Positions 37,574-40,355 of a stretch of DNA of 64,000 nt are shown here, piece after piece. Location of the stretch: the NCBI GenBank assembly GCA_942159475.1, contig OW804098.1, positions 116,409,225 to 116,473,224 of the forward strand. The letters are read 5' to 3'. The notes beneath the pieces are model-generated. The model made no database searches. It had not been told where the DNA came from and saw only the letters and a program-made list of their open reading frames with translations. The position numbers and the translations under genes were made by a program. Within the stretch, counting starts at the first letter, position 1. Every line of letters begins with the position of its first letter. The DNA comes from Sthenelais limicola (lineage: Eukaryota > Annelida > Polychaeta > Phyllodocida > Sigalionidae).

Positions 37574-39150
37574 CCCTCTCCTCTCTCCCTCTCCTCTCTC
37601 TCTCTCTCCTCTCCCTCTCCCTCTCCTCTCTCTCCCTCTCCTCAAGATATCAGTAGAACAACGATGTATCATTTACATGTTGTTTAAATGTGTGGAAGGA
37701 ACAATTCAAAATCAATCATTAATGAGAAATGAGTTAATAAAACCAAACACAGTGAGGTCAGTAGATACTCCTTATAACAGTTTCTACAGTAATTAAAATA
37801 AGAATGATATATGTCCCTCACAGACTCCTGCTTCTCGATGAACTCGTCACAGAACTCACAGAGTTCCAAGGACTTCATGGCTCTCTCGATCAACCCTCCA
37901 ACCGAGGAGAGTTACAACCTGCTACTCTCAGCTGTCCCCTCCCCCCTGACCTCCACCCCTCCTGCTGGCCCTAACCCCCTGGCCTCCACCCGTGCCTGCC
38001 ACACCCTCACCATCCTTCTCTACCACCTGCTCCATGGTTATATGACCACCCACCAAACACAGGTGCTGAGGGACCATGTGGTCAGCAAGTCCACCAAGTG
38101 TGTCTTCTCTGGAGGACCCGCCTGCGTGAAGGGCAGGAGCCACACAAGGTGAGCAACTTTCTATATTCTGGTAATAGGGGATTTGCATAGCCGCCATTTT
38201 GAATCTTGATTCGCATGGAATTATTTGGAATTTATTACAATAGTAAGTGAAGTCATCATGTGGGTCAGATTTCCAGAAAATGTACAATTGGCAGCTGTAC
38301 ACATTTAGTAAATTCTGTACATTAAGCTGCAATTTGGTCAATACTAGGTAAATTCGAGTATATTCGGCATTGCATTGATTCAAGCAATCTGTTTGGTTAG
38401 GTTGAACTGTATTTTGAAGTTTATTTTCGTCTGAAATTTGGGTTATTTGAGAAGATTGGAGAAGTTGAATTGTGCATTTTCTGAAAAACTGAACCATAGG
38501 AAAAGGATGTGGGTGGGTCCTCCAAATACAAGTTAATTTCGGTCAAATGGCTCTTGGATGGGTTGGAAAAGAATGGAAGAAAACATTTTGTTTTTTACCA
38601 AGGTTAACTGAGAGTGCAAATTTAAAGATTACTTAGGCTAACAAGCTACTTATCGGGAAGACAGCAAAAAGTGAAAACTGATACAAACTGATCACAGTAT
38701 TTGCCCACAGGGATCGGTTTTGTGTCAATATAATTGTTCTGTTATTTAAGACATGGCACTCAGTACAAGTTCATGTGTTTATTTGTTTGTTGATACATTC
38801 AGGATATGGTGTAAGACATGGTCTCACCCTAGCCATATAAAATCATACACTGGCACATGCCACTTTTTCGCCTGATTAAAGCAATGGTACAACATTACCC
38901 AATGTTACAATGTATTCCAGACCAAACTTTACCCTCTGCTATAATGTATTGCAGATGCCTGTGTAAACACCTGGAGAAGAGCCTACAGCTGGGTGAGGAC
39001 CACATACTGGAGGACCTGGGCATACTGAGGAACTGGAGGAGACATGTAGAGATGCTGGAGGGCCACCTGGCCAGGATCAGCGCCGAGGAGCAGGTGACAG
39101 ATAGGTACATCAAGTGCTACATCAGCCAGATGGAACTTGTGGGAGTATAA
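444..39150 (+). CDS. SLF1: SLF1 (ANKRD32), 20 coding exons, 5' end outside window
   Basis: SLF1 is a nuclear adaptor that links RAD18 at damaged DNA to SLF2 and the SMC5/6 complex. Identification rests on domain order and similarity to vertebrate SLF1. The first exon starts in the last helix of BRCT1 (KWILTMDYISESVRMGKW), and BRCT2 is completed by exon 2. A long, low-complexity linker follows (exons 3-6), then a helical middle region (exons 7-13), ankyrin repeats (exons 15-18: GETALHRAC, GWTPLHEACNRGHVESIKELL, GITPLHDAVQNHHIEVVKLLLHHGG) and a C-terminal helical region ending in ELVGV and a stop at 39148-39150. All 19 internal junctions have GT/AG sites with matching phase. The exons sum to about 1,295 codons, compared with about 1,058 residues in human SLF1; most of the excess is linker. 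The N-terminal part of BRCT1 must lie before position 1. Exon boundaries are my own predictions. Confidence 0.93.
1558..1741 (+). CDS. SLF1: SLF1 exon b: rest of BRCT2
   Basis: The AG at 1556-1557 is chosen over the CAG at 1565-1567 because only the former restores the reading frame, giving LLQHGGASLVEI after the previous exon. It encodes a BRCT core (DVSHVFVEE) and the final helix (FPVYLGMFLT). The donor is GTAAGT. Confidence 0.88.
1750..2028 (-). repeat. 3' tail of a non-LTR retroelement, minus orientation
   Basis: Nearly the same roughly 270-bp sequence occurs inverted at 36222-36492. Both contain GGGGGCTATGTAGCCTTGCA (or its complement) and end in a GGAAAAATAAAGTTTCAATATA-like tail, which is typical of 5'-truncated LINE or SINE copies. 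Confidence 0.65.
2329..2517. repeat. GGGTCAGATTTTCAGAAAATG-family TIR element, partial
   Basis: It matches the full copies at 3767-4008 and 37029-37270 (TCTCCAATAACCCAAATTTCAGACG ... AATTGTACATTTTCTGAAAA, TCTGACCCATATA). The left inverted repeat is degraded. Confidence 0.6.
2572..2764 (+). repeat. SINE-like repeat, full-length form of the 82-bp array unit
   Basis: It starts TGGTCCTGGGTAAGACC, continues through a CT-rich stretch and CTCCCGCCCTTGATATAAC, and ends in (CTCA)n. Another full copy is at 62469-62654. Antisense partial or tandem copies occur at 23905-24237, 30000-30105, 43377-43984 and 52346-53840. Its end is the source of the 82-bp tandem unit. Confidence 0.7.
2828..3752 (+). CDS. 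SLF1: SLF1 exon c: long disordered linker with coding minisatellite
   Basis: The acceptor is ATTCCAG and the donor is ATAG|GTAGGT. The latter is preferred to a stronger-looking GTAAGT at 3638 because it leaves the one-base overhang needed by the next exon. The encoded segment is rich in Ser, Pro, Lys and Gln and contains degenerate 10-15-residue repeats (NVNQASAPKAS-like) at 3297-3590. No folded domain is visible. Confidence 0.82.
3297..3590 (+). repeat. Coding minisatellite in the SLF1 linker
   Basis: Imperfect tandem units are based on AAAGACAATGTGAATCAAGC plus GTCAGYCCCTAAAGCATCAG. Unit lengths of about 30, 33 and 45 bp, all multiples of three, keep the frame open. The product is a DNVNQAS(V/A)PKAS(G/A)-type repeat. 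Confidence 0.85.
3767..4008. mobile_element. MITE-like TIR element, GGGTCAGA family
   Basis: The ends are inverted repeats (CAGATTTTCAGAAAATGTAC on the left, its complement followed by TGACCCATAT on the right) around about 240 bp of non-coding AT-rich sequence. It lies 15 bp after an SLF1 donor. Sister copies are at 37029-37270, 38261-38498 and 63680-63921. Confidence 0.75.
4484..4612 (+). repeat. Short tandem repeat in SLF1 intron 3
   Basis: About five units of 25-28 bp based on GGCCTGGAAAATCACTAAAA; the first two units have ATTGATATT in place of CTAAAAT. The rest of the intron (4009-5253) shows nothing coding. Positions 4660-4760 look like a LINE tail on the minus strand. Confidence 0.75.
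5254..5486 (+). CDS. SLF1: SLF1 exon d: Ser/Pro-rich linker
   Basis: The acceptor is ATTTCAG; the first two bases complete a codon begun in exon c. It encodes STPQADTTIDVQHPLSSF and a Ser/Arg-rich stretch (SRSLRSSRPSYPL, SPRSLSLKKRRLE) resembling a basic nuclear-localisation patch. The donor is GTAAGT. Confidence 0.8.
5511..6255. mobile_element. 745-bp TIR element filling SLF1 intron 4
   Basis: It is bounded by 16-bp perfect inverted repeats, AATAGGGGATTTGCAT at 5511 and ATGCAAATCCCCTATT at 6240-6255. There is no ORF, so it is non-autonomous. End fragments of the same family lie near 2069, 6463 and 38173. Confidence 0.75.
6294..6383 (+). CDS. SLF1: SLF1 exon e: basic linker
   Basis: Thirty codons, phase 0 at both ends, acceptor TTATAG and donor AGG|GTGAGT. 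It encodes a Lys/Arg-rich segment (PERPLKPKRKL, DGKKRRR), a likely continuation of a nuclear-localisation region. Confidence 0.8.
6463..6900. repeat. Degenerate TIR-element remnant
   Basis: It begins AATAGGGCATTTGCATG, a decayed end of the 5511-6255 family, and includes GGATTCTGATGAAATCTAAC, a motif shared with 2122-2145. An imperfect inversion (GTTAACTAACGAGTTG with CAACGAGTTAGTTAAC) at 6494-6589 suggests another insertion within it. Nothing coding. Confidence 0.5.
7218..7286 (+). CDS. SLF1: SLF1 exon f
   Basis: Twenty-three codons between ATTTCAG and GTGAGA, phase 0. It encodes LDLPWSRACPDVTFINPN. The exon is short, but the frame stays open and both junctions agree with its neighbours. Confidence 0.75.
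7395..7670 (+). repeat. (ATCT/GTCT)n microsatellite serving as a polypyrimidine tract
   Basis: About 275 bp of imperfect CTATCTGTCTATC repeats run directly into the CAG acceptor of SLF1 exon g. The open frame through it is a low-complexity artefact. Confidence 0.9.
7674..7832 (+). CDS. SLF1: SLF1 exon g: start of the helical middle region
   Basis: Fifty-three codons, phase 0, donor CTG|GTAAGT. It encodes MQVSESITRLFDAVLEDNYI and LPKTLNSLLKVLL, matching the conserved block of SLF1 that follows the linker. Confidence 0.9.
8167..8432 (-). repeat. Provirus 3' LTR
   Basis: It starts TGTTATACGTGGTGTAACAC and ends CACGAGGTATAACA, so the terminal 8 bp form an inverted repeat (TGTTATAC/GTATAACA). 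It differs from the other LTR by an A-run length near 8190 and one G/A substitution near 8220. Confidence 0.93.
8433..10792 (-). other. Non-coding space between env and 3' LTR
   Basis: 2.36 kb without a convincing ORF. A G run (minus-strand TTGGGGGATAATA) next to the LTR is a candidate polypurine tract. Positions 8470-8650 carry two to three degenerate units of a TTATACAATAATATGTAAC-like repeat, and 8860-9100 is very AT-rich with AAATTGA motifs. The rest shows no recognisable signal. Confidence 0.6.
10793..13468 (-). CDS. env: F-type envelope-like glycoprotein of the provirus
   Basis: An 891-residue ORF at the env position. A hydrophobic segment at about residues 22-43 looks like a signal peptide. 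A basic RRQAR at 143-147 precedes a hydrophobic Gly/Ala/Ile stretch, which is the furin-site/fusion-peptide arrangement of baculovirus F and errantivirus env proteins. Ser/Thr- and Leu-rich helical sequence follows, with N-glycosylation sites and paired cysteines around 410-522. A transmembrane segment lies at about 620-639 and a second hydrophobic segment at about 700-713, followed by a tail of about 170 residues. The family assignment comes from architecture, not a search. The frame has no internal stop. An overlapping 96-residue ORF at 13372-13662 in another frame is probably not coding. Confidence 0.75.
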   Translation of the reverse strand: MYSNWCDIDCCSSFSSLVQKLYFTFLGFSICLILISCVSITNAGLLLRQNYGVIFSEKEQVLLNGHDNVDFILAIRFNLTSPPQDPRLSKLNDLMSDSSFKKFTTDHSNLLSELLSSTNLQINSTLSDINTLMNAPLNPHQARRQAREAVLQFIGDILEPVIGTATDPRVSAVEANFHHLDAYLRQDASAGQRRDKRLSKIVSSYNTHIRAYNLQARTVFSTTENLTDSISSLTSSVNDRFSTISRGIEASLYNGFIMQAAQYQITIRNLYLSKLNAFLDSIKELAMGRLPYALVTPTKLAFALAELERNIKMGDKNLNILVKDPKYFYNSKISQYAYSKDNLFIHLSVPISAGPAAFKLFQITPIPVPIHTSNIIQPGYTLISSLPRYVAVALHSNIFIQLDETDLSSCLNNVVLSCDNTLARRHGQHPTCAIALLRDHVSDIDALCTFTLFPHLFAPTRAISLEPAKYLFTTSVTTSTLSCKSSPPAIIKTLIFSVIHVPCGCVMTNNNHTLVNPSTACSVSTNPHIISLSTVNLPIVHKFLPPRNDFSGKSLSPAPINLILPNISQKAAHFSDVNAEILAKGLKLEVVAKQMAANSPIYKPLDSSLSYQAIASHPSVITVSTILSTIAIILSLGACYRIHRLLAAATITAVARASPVIQVNATHQAAPVWWGASPVAAPISKAANPRPWQTSDHAMVSLGCLIALYIIFKLVRWYRRNRLPTSLANKSSINPAVVLKVHNKWKTTVLPLCPLHYDRNIIQTHTAPDLKPPTMLHCMSKEIELSWEGPFVVKVGTAVVPLPMPDAVSIPLTHRYRLYKALRSATTTFSFSILETNGSFHQIPWASMTTAGGHTKQPADLSISPAPRVNPAASLKGIAQYLSVPPPAFDM
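13469..15227 (-). other. Non-coding space between integrase and env
   Basis: About 1.76 kb with only short ORFs in either direction. In related elements env is expressed from a spliced subgenomic RNA, so an acceptor may lie in or near this stretch. I could not identify it with confidence. Confidence 0.45.
15228..17591 (-). CDS. pol: Integrase region of the provirus pol
   Basis: 787 codons. It begins with a post-RNase H connection (KFLKGKLNVVADSLSRRPY), followed by a basic linker, the H-H-C-C zinc-binding domain (AGHLGTSRTL ... CHNC), and the DDE core with Asp in CLDTIG, Asp in YTDNGPTF and Glu in ITERCN. A GPF-type C-terminal motif (CYTGPFVITD) follows, and there is no obvious chromodomain. 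A perfect in-frame 321-bp tandem duplication (16478-17119) repeats the 107 residues just before the zinc finger. The start is an artefact of the preceding insertion; upstream it belongs to the same pol as the RT ORF. Confidence 0.93.
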   Translation of the reverse strand: MKFLKGKLNVVADSLSRRPYPPTPEEENTALTPGGTVYLPLKQVKFSDITTTKTYHDKDPCENNPILAYKPRSIFISPNPDRLPNFDNTPIETLNALTRAQAKRQVGAQAPLNDHQPPQSADAGKKVKGKPKRKLASRPRINKARSDERRQKIKKSLAHHAESAMLFLSQTPNLTPTREQLKKEQRRDFYCSSMLDYLEKSTLPTDNAQARVILLQQDNFIIIDGLLFRVNQDIFNSIEKSSLQIVIPQVWTEAVISAHHDQPLAHHAESAMLFLSQTPNLTPTREQLKKEQRRDFYCSSMLDYLEKSTLPTDNAQARVILLQQDNFIIIDGLLFRVNQDIFNSIEKSSLQIVIPQVWTEAVISAHHDQPLAGHLGTSRTLSVLRPRFFWPSMVRDTTNYIATCHNCLQAKKVRRPLVTPMTLRDHAPVPFSHICLDTIGPIHKTANNMRYIHVAVCFSTRYVTTFTTHTNTSAEVAKGFMAHFICIYGPPSHLYTDNGPTFTSGVFKAACQQYGITQIHGSAYRASTQGITERCNSSLLQGLRAYADKAQNYWDIYLPYITYALNSSDSFSLGVSAHLLVFGRQAKTPTMAALMDHTETAPLKQHLGDILKTQRKAFEKAQARLKTCQEKMRKRHDTKAKLHDYEPGDLVYLYVPTLLTKQTSKKLQKCYTGPFVITDQISPVSVKLRRLSDSKDCHTSVHVERLKKVRSTNPSFFRRLINNPGEFCDPERIIKAPLTNADKLLIKPPPLIRKQPHSKINKKSTKGRHRLRSISQKTQQLHALEFL
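16478..17119 (-). repeat. Exact 321-bp tandem duplication inside pol
   Basis: Units 16478-16798 and 16799-17119 appear base-for-base identical, and 321 is 107 codons, so the frame is kept. Both copies contain the sequence from CTAGTGGCTGGTCATGATGA to GCAGATTCAGCGTGATGAGC. Confidence 0.92.
17612..17737 (-). repeat. Small insertion separating RNase H from integrase
   Basis: About 120 bp interrupt pol between the RNase H motif GRLARW and the integrase-side NFEVKFLKG. The minus strand ends with TGGAAATAAACAATATACAT, a LINE-tail-like sequence. It introduces a stop and shifts the frame. Its ends were judged by eye. Confidence 0.65.
17720..19843 (-). CDS. pol: Protease C-terminus, reverse transcriptase and RNase H
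   Basis: It opens with the C-terminal part of the retroviral protease (LILGDDFL). The RT fingers and palm follow (PSEWSSPAFLVQKP, RVVVDYRLLN, LPMGLKTSAKAYQ, catalytic YVDD in YVDDICIYG), then thumb and connection (FLGYRLTGEGLKPS). The RNase H part has ISSDAS, the ELLGLIFAIKKFRHY region and LLTDHAALVSLF. It is truncated after ARW by the small insertion. The YVDD box is an uncommon variant of the Gypsy YIDD. Confidence 0.93.
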   Translation of the reverse strand: MLHPHLFPHVLQKVWIKEVTLYVSLIHILEFFLACNEAHNLRKRVFAAFKVAGRTFSYSFLVLPSLNRPLILGDDFLDATKANIKYHGAVKHQRTIRARKSFVIPKESEYHVRAYVLSHVNLSKTIGTTENLDTDKDCRFLVKHALVKPFTEKNSIPMTLINTSSSPVKVHQGEILGLYSIAKEDFLPVPKETLAYLTSISDKVINNCSISSSSSSLTSTRPSTSCNIINSSEGELSNRIAPSPVTGATPPYVISKDLSADQTIQMQDLLSSYTNVFVGKDKMIGKKADCVVPIDLKESYVPCNKLPYRMTPEKRKFMEELLEEQVKQGVLEECTEPSEWSSPAFLVQKPHSTAQGSARFRVVVDYRLLNKEIRDMAYNFPRADDTISLIGQSNPVYYSKCDIYSAFYQIPIKEEHKNLTTFATHDKRYRYTVLPMGLKTSAKAYQNVMDMLLKRCKYRCAIAYVDDICIYGSTFEQHLKDLADVFNLLLSANLKLKPEKCLFGSKSIDFLGYRLTGEGLKPSPDKVEAVHSFPRPACLSQLRSFNGLAQFYKRFVPNFASLMRPLYHLTKQGSKFIWSDECERAFITIKKSICEDATLAFPDYDKPYTISSDASNTAIGAVISQPDQHNQLRPLEFAGRGLTPAELNYHTTDKELLGLIFAIKKFRHYIEDRHFTLLTDHAALVSLFNKKEHNSNGRLARWQGTSW
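19737..20117 (-). CDS. pro: Aspartic protease N-terminal part
   Basis: It contains the active-site motif ALIDTGASSSFISPRF. The frame stops at a T-rich homopolymer (minus strand of about 19746-19753), and the rest of the domain continues in the RT frame. The offset relative to gag is -1, consistent with retroviral gag-pro frameshifting. The later break inside the protease domain is more likely an indel or assembly error. Confidence 0.85.
   Translation of the reverse strand: MLGAEASNLEENGQSDHRNRPPDTPLCTENSLTPQCNSTQESDPKTPSKTIRLTTADNDGSGKNTLVSANIEKGCLKVEFGDRTIPALIDTGASSSFISPRFAKSLDKRGYPIRFVNTHSRVFFSL
20213..22033 (-). pseudogene. gag: gag, open in three overlapping frames
   Basis: Three ORFs lie end to end: 21119-22033, 20737-21087 and 20213-20848. 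The first has a basic N-terminal helix (QERLKAEQRRLEQRRIVEER) and Gln/Ser/Pro-rich sequence. The second and third form one retrotransposon capsid domain (FLDEFRIYIANCC, FGFLGGRARVWY; then VFAAQILEKFDQ, ETVKHYSMDMEKLL, IHYYIDGLKSDIARAV). The C-terminus is Ser/Lys/Arg-rich without a CCHC knuckle. The two frame changes fall at short A and T homopolymers near 21140 and 20865. The start ATG lies only 36 bases from the 5' LTR. Confidence 0.85.
22047..22067 (-). promoter_or_regulatory. Candidate primer-binding site
   Basis: The minus strand reads TGGTAGAGAACCATCG three bases inside the 5' LTR, the usual PBS place and starting triplet. The first six bases agree with the 3' end of initiator Met tRNA, but the match then weakens, so the primer is not assigned. 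Confidence 0.45.
22070..22336 (-). repeat. Provirus 5' LTR
   Basis: The pair of the LTR at 8167-8432, 267 bp and nearly identical. A promoter is expected here, but I saw no clear TATA box. Confidence 0.93.
22929..23495 (+). repeat. 22-bp GC-rich minisatellite
   Basis: About 26 tandem copies of TAGCTCCACCCCAGTGCTAT plus CT, with variation at CCGCCCC/CCACCCC, TTAACT/TTAGCT and a few other bases. It lies about 165 bp before SLF1 exon h. Confidence 0.95.
23661..23842 (+). CDS. SLF1: SLF1 exon h
   Basis: The acceptor is CTGTCAG and the donor AC|GTAAGT. It encodes RTYQVLRRVLSIHPPTSPRF and HIWERIHHSFT, aligning with the SLF1 block containing LHLHPP. Phase 0 in, two bases out. Confidence 0.92.
23905..24237 (-). 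repeat. Four tandem 82-bp SINE-derived units
   Basis: The repeat is GTGAGTGAGATTGGTTGCTT ... TTATATCAAGGGCGGGAGAG. The last unit ends in GGAGGCAGTTT, which continues into the full-length family consensus. The remainder of the intron (24238-24980) shows nothing coding. Confidence 0.9.
24981..25085 (+). CDS. SLF1: SLF1 exon i
   Basis: The acceptor is TTTTTCAG and the donor AACGG|GTAGGT. It encodes VLLDEERKAEHVNHSLFLQF and VALVETNM, matching the SLF1 helical region. The phases agree with exons h and j. Confidence 0.9.
25494..25644 (+). CDS. SLF1: SLF1 exon j
   Basis: The acceptor is CTGTAG and the donor ATCC|GTGAGT. It encodes SVWAQILWPGGEVGGHSPAV and INVFLLSQQDEQEAS, aligning with the SLF1 segment around LLEIFWSG. 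Confidence 0.9.
25752..25920. repeat. End of a TGTGATGTGTTTCAGG-family element
   Basis: It starts TGTGATGTGTTCCAGGAAAA and tracks the left half of the family described at 58077-58488. The right half is missing. Confidence 0.6.
26181..26313 (+). CDS. SLF1: SLF1 exon k
   Basis: The acceptor is ATTCCAG and the donor CAAG|GTTAGC. It encodes MCVTSMLQSLIALTAYCCY and a short acidic/polar stretch. One base overhangs to exon l. Confidence 0.87.
26421..26830. mobile_element. TIR element, TGTGATGTGTTTCAGG family
   Basis: About 410 bp with inverted ends (TGTGATCCGTTTTAGGAAAA / complement ending CATCACA) and GAGTCATAAGTCGCAAAA near each end. No ORF, so it is MITE-like. Confidence 0.75.
26831..28035 (+). 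other. SLF1 intron 11 remainder
   Basis: No supported gene. Positions 27845-27913 are another fragment of the TGTGATGTG element family (right end only). The rest is AT-rich and unassigned. Confidence 0.5.
28036..28193 (+). CDS. SLF1: SLF1 exon l
   Basis: The acceptor is ATTTCAG and the donor ATA|GTGAGT. It encodes GYTQRVLTSLSLPWLRLHVV and LLDDYDDSLLPAESRDAILN, aligning with the SLF1 block containing SFSSSWLQMFV. Confidence 0.9.
28330..28440 (+). repeat. LINE 3' tail with (ATCTT)n end
   Basis: The sequence ends GGATAAATAAAGTAGTATCT followed by four TTATC-type repeats, a typical 3' end of a 5'-truncated non-LTR element. Confidence 0.7.
29181..29293 (+). CDS. SLF1: SLF1 exon m
   Basis: The acceptor is TTTGCAG and the donor AAAG|GTAACG. 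It encodes VGHYFFLLPLVERPVPKSP and a short linker. Phase 0 in, two bases out. Confidence 0.87.
29340..29960. mobile_element. Foldback-rich element in SLF1 intron 13
   Basis: Strong inverted repeats include ATTCATATAGGACGCGTCCTATATGAAT near 29403-29430 in two arms, ATGCTTCGCGGAG/CTCCGCGAAGCAT at 29459-29492 and a roughly 60-bp-armed hairpin at 29823-29950 (GATTCGTCCACATAAGCAC and complement). TATAGGAC/GTCCTATA recurs at both ends. No ORF. Confidence 0.6.
30000..30105 (-). repeat. Single SINE-like repeat copy
   Basis: It has one 82-bp unit (GAGTGAGTGAGATTGGTTGC...) continuing into GGCAGTTTATAATCTTACCC, the full-length family form in antisense. Confidence 0.75.
30577..30686 (+). CDS. SLF1: SLF1 exon n: linker before the ankyrin repeats
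   Basis: The acceptor is TTTCCAG and the donor AGAG|GTCAGT. It encodes a basic segment (KVKGDSAPSTPAKSEAALKR, INKQNRR) just before GETALHRAC of the next exon, as in other SLF1 proteins. Confidence 0.87.
30940..31139. mobile_element. 200-bp MITE, GGTTCCCGCGG family
   Basis: CAGGGTTCCTGCCGG at the left is complementary to CCGCGGGAACCCTG at the right, and the interior has TCATTAAA repeats. It is a compact relative of the element split by the provirus. Confidence 0.7.
31140..32847 (+). other. SLF1 intron 14 remainder
   Basis: No gene seen. Positions 31503-31690 are a degenerate GGGTCAGA-family copy, and 31705-31810 is CCT/C-rich low complexity that gives a spurious antisense ORF. The remainder is unassigned AT-rich sequence. 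Confidence 0.55.
32848..32919 (+). CDS. SLF1: SLF1 exon o: ankyrin repeat 1
   Basis: It encodes GETALHRACMKNEYAKVNEL, a canonical ankyrin helix-loop-helix. The acceptor is CTCACAG and the donor CCAG|GTAATA. Confidence 0.93.
33295..33435 (+). CDS. SLF1: SLF1 exon p: ankyrin repeat 2, donor embedded in a minisatellite
   Basis: It encodes GIDVNTSDHYGWTPLHEACN and RGHVESIKELLKY, then an atypical PPKTIASFFGAAS tail. The tail and donor (TTCAG|GTACTG) are the first unit of a 51-bp tandem array. Ending here leaves one base, which pairs correctly with the next exon. The vertebrate protein lacks the FFGAAS-like tail. Confidence 0.85.
33418..35358 (+). repeat. 51-bp minisatellite across an SLF1 exon-intron boundary
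   Basis: About 38 head-to-tail copies of CAGGTACTGTGCCATTTCAT / TACATTGTAACAGGGTGCTT / TGGTGCTGCTT. Recurrent variants are GCTG(C/T)TTCAG, CCATT(T/A)CATT and ACTGT(G/A)CC. One copy near 33741 is 1 bp short. Several plus frames and one minus frame stay open through the array because 51 is a multiple of three and the unit lacks stops in them. Confidence 0.97.
35822..35947 (+). CDS. SLF1: SLF1 exon q: ankyrin repeat 3
   Basis: The acceptor is TTTTTTTCAG. It encodes a Gly/Lys stretch, KVDLMARSQDGITPLHDAV and NHHIEVVKLLLHHGG, matching SLF1 VDLLTQVDGVTPLHDA. The donor is GGGG|GTAGGC. Confidence 0.93.
36222..36492 (+). repeat. 3' tail of a non-LTR retroelement, plus orientation
   Basis: The inverted counterpart of 1750-2028. 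It ends GGAAAAATAAAGTTTCAATA plus (TA)n. Confidence 0.65.
36847..37014 (+). CDS. SLF1: SLF1 exon r: end of the ankyrin domain
   Basis: The acceptor is CCTGCAG. It encodes GAALLRATTNEGLVALDLTQ then VLKELLIAAETR, the capping ankyrin segment seen in SLF1. The donor is GATG|GTGTGT. Confidence 0.9.
37029..37270. mobile_element. MITE-like TIR element, GGGTCAGA family
   Basis: ATATGGGTCAGATGTTCAGA at the left and TTTCTGAAAATTTCATCCAT at the right form the inverted ends. It begins 15 bp after the exon r donor, a position much like that of the copy after exon c. Confidence 0.75.
37395..37644 (+). repeat. CT-rich low-complexity tract
   Basis: About 250 bp of (CT)n, TTTCTC and CCCTCTC repeats in the intron before exon s. 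Open frames on both strands here are artefacts. Confidence 0.95.
37824..38148 (+). CDS. SLF1: SLF1 exon s
   Basis: The acceptor is CCTCACAG and the donor CAAG|GTGAGC. It encodes SSKDFMALSINPPTEESYNL and ACHTLTILLYHLLHGYM, in the post-ankyrin C-terminal region that in vertebrate SLF1 contacts SLF2. Two bases overhang to the last exon. Confidence 0.87.
38173..38498. repeat. Two dispersed-element pieces in SLF1 intron 19
   Basis: Positions 38173-38230 match the AATAGGGGATTTGCAT end of the 5511-6255 family. Positions 38261-38498 are a full GGGTCAGA-family copy in the opposite orientation to the one at 37029. Confidence 0.65.
38955..39150 (+). CDS. SLF1: SLF1 exon t: last coding exon
   Basis: The acceptor is ATTGCAG. 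It encodes CLCKHLEKSLQLGEDHILED, WRRHVEMLEGHLARI and ends YISQMELVGV with TAA. The last 34 bases are the first unit of an 81-bp tandem repeat. Confidence 0.9.
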
Positions 39151-39715
39151 TGACTTGACTCTTACTGTGAAGTGATCCTTCTGTACTCCCCCAACAGCTA
39201 CATCAGTCAGATGGAACTTGTGGGAGTATAGTGACTTGACTCTTACTGTGAAGTGATCCTTCTGTACTCACCCAACAGCTACATCAGTCAGATGGAACTT
39301 GTGGGAGTATAGTGACTTGACTCTTACTGTGAAGTGATCCTTCTGTACTCACCCAACAGCTACATCAGCCAGATGGAACTTGTGGGAGTATAGTGACTTG
39401 ACTCTTACTGTGAAGTGATCCTTCTGTACTCACCCAACAGCTACATCAGCCAGATGGAACTTGTGGGAGTATAGTGACTTGACTCTTACTGTGAAGTGAT
39501 CCTTCTGTACTCACCCAACAGCTACATCAGCCAGATGGAACTTGTGGGAGTATAGTGACTTGACTCTTACTGTGAAGTGATCCTTCTGTACTCACCCAAC
39601 AGCTACATCAGTCAGATGGAACTTGTGGGAGTATAGTGACTTGACTCTTACTGTGAAGTGATCCTTCTGTACTCACCCAACAGCTACATCAGTCAGATAG
39701 AACTTTGTCTCTTCA
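39117..39715 (+). repeat. 81-bp minisatellite duplicating the end of SLF1
   Basis: Seven full units (starts 39117, 39198, 39279, 39360, 39441, 39522, 39603) and one partial at 39684. Each contains CTACATCAGYCAGATGGAAC, the codons for YISQMELVGV, a TAG or TAA stop, 3'-UTR-like sequence and TTCTGTACTCACCCAACAG, which looks like a splice acceptor. Confidence 0.95.
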
Positions 39716-39948
39716 ATGAATATTCAAATGGATCTATTGGGCCGTGCGCTACTCGTTCAATTACTATGAGTCGCTCTCCCAGTAGAGGTGGCCAGATATA
39801 TATGTTCAGGGCTCTTCACATGAACCGACTCCTAGAACCTTTGAATGTCATCACCATTAAATTTTAGCTATTGGGCCAGACTCCGAGAATATTTCGCGAG
39901 AATACAACACAAGCTAGAACTCATTGGGGTCCTGTAATGACTTGACTT

Positions 39949-40355
39949 GTGTTGTGTTTCAGGAAAATGAGTCATAAGTCGCAAAATTGATATTTTTCAA
40001 AGCGTTTTTTTCACAAGATCACATTATTGGAATGTTCTGATTCTTGGAGAGTGTGTCACTTATAGTTATCTCAATCGATGTATCAAATTTCAGGACAATC
40101 TATGTAATATATCCTTTCATTTTAAAGGTGCTCATATGGACTGCATTTAGTTACTTTACTGTTTATTGGCCCCCAGAAATATTAGAATTTTTTTTTCAAA
40201 AATGAAAATATCAAACTTAAAATCTAGAAATACTTATTGGACTATTAGACTGTTTACTATCATTGGAATCGGCTTCATCTCATCTTTTCAAATATAATGA
40301 TATCTCAAAATCTATTTTTTGCGACTTATGACTCATTTTCCTGAAACATATCACA
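39949..40355. mobile_element. TIR element, TGTGATGTGTTTCAGG family
   Basis: About 407 bp with GTTTCAGGAAAATGAGTCAT at the left and the complement at the right (ATGACTCATTTTCCTGAAAC). Confidence 0.8.

Noticed and set aside
37224..37796. ORFs of 190 and 112 codons around the CT-rich tract
   Set aside because: Low-complexity sequence with open frames on both strands; no splice-phase fit to SLF1.
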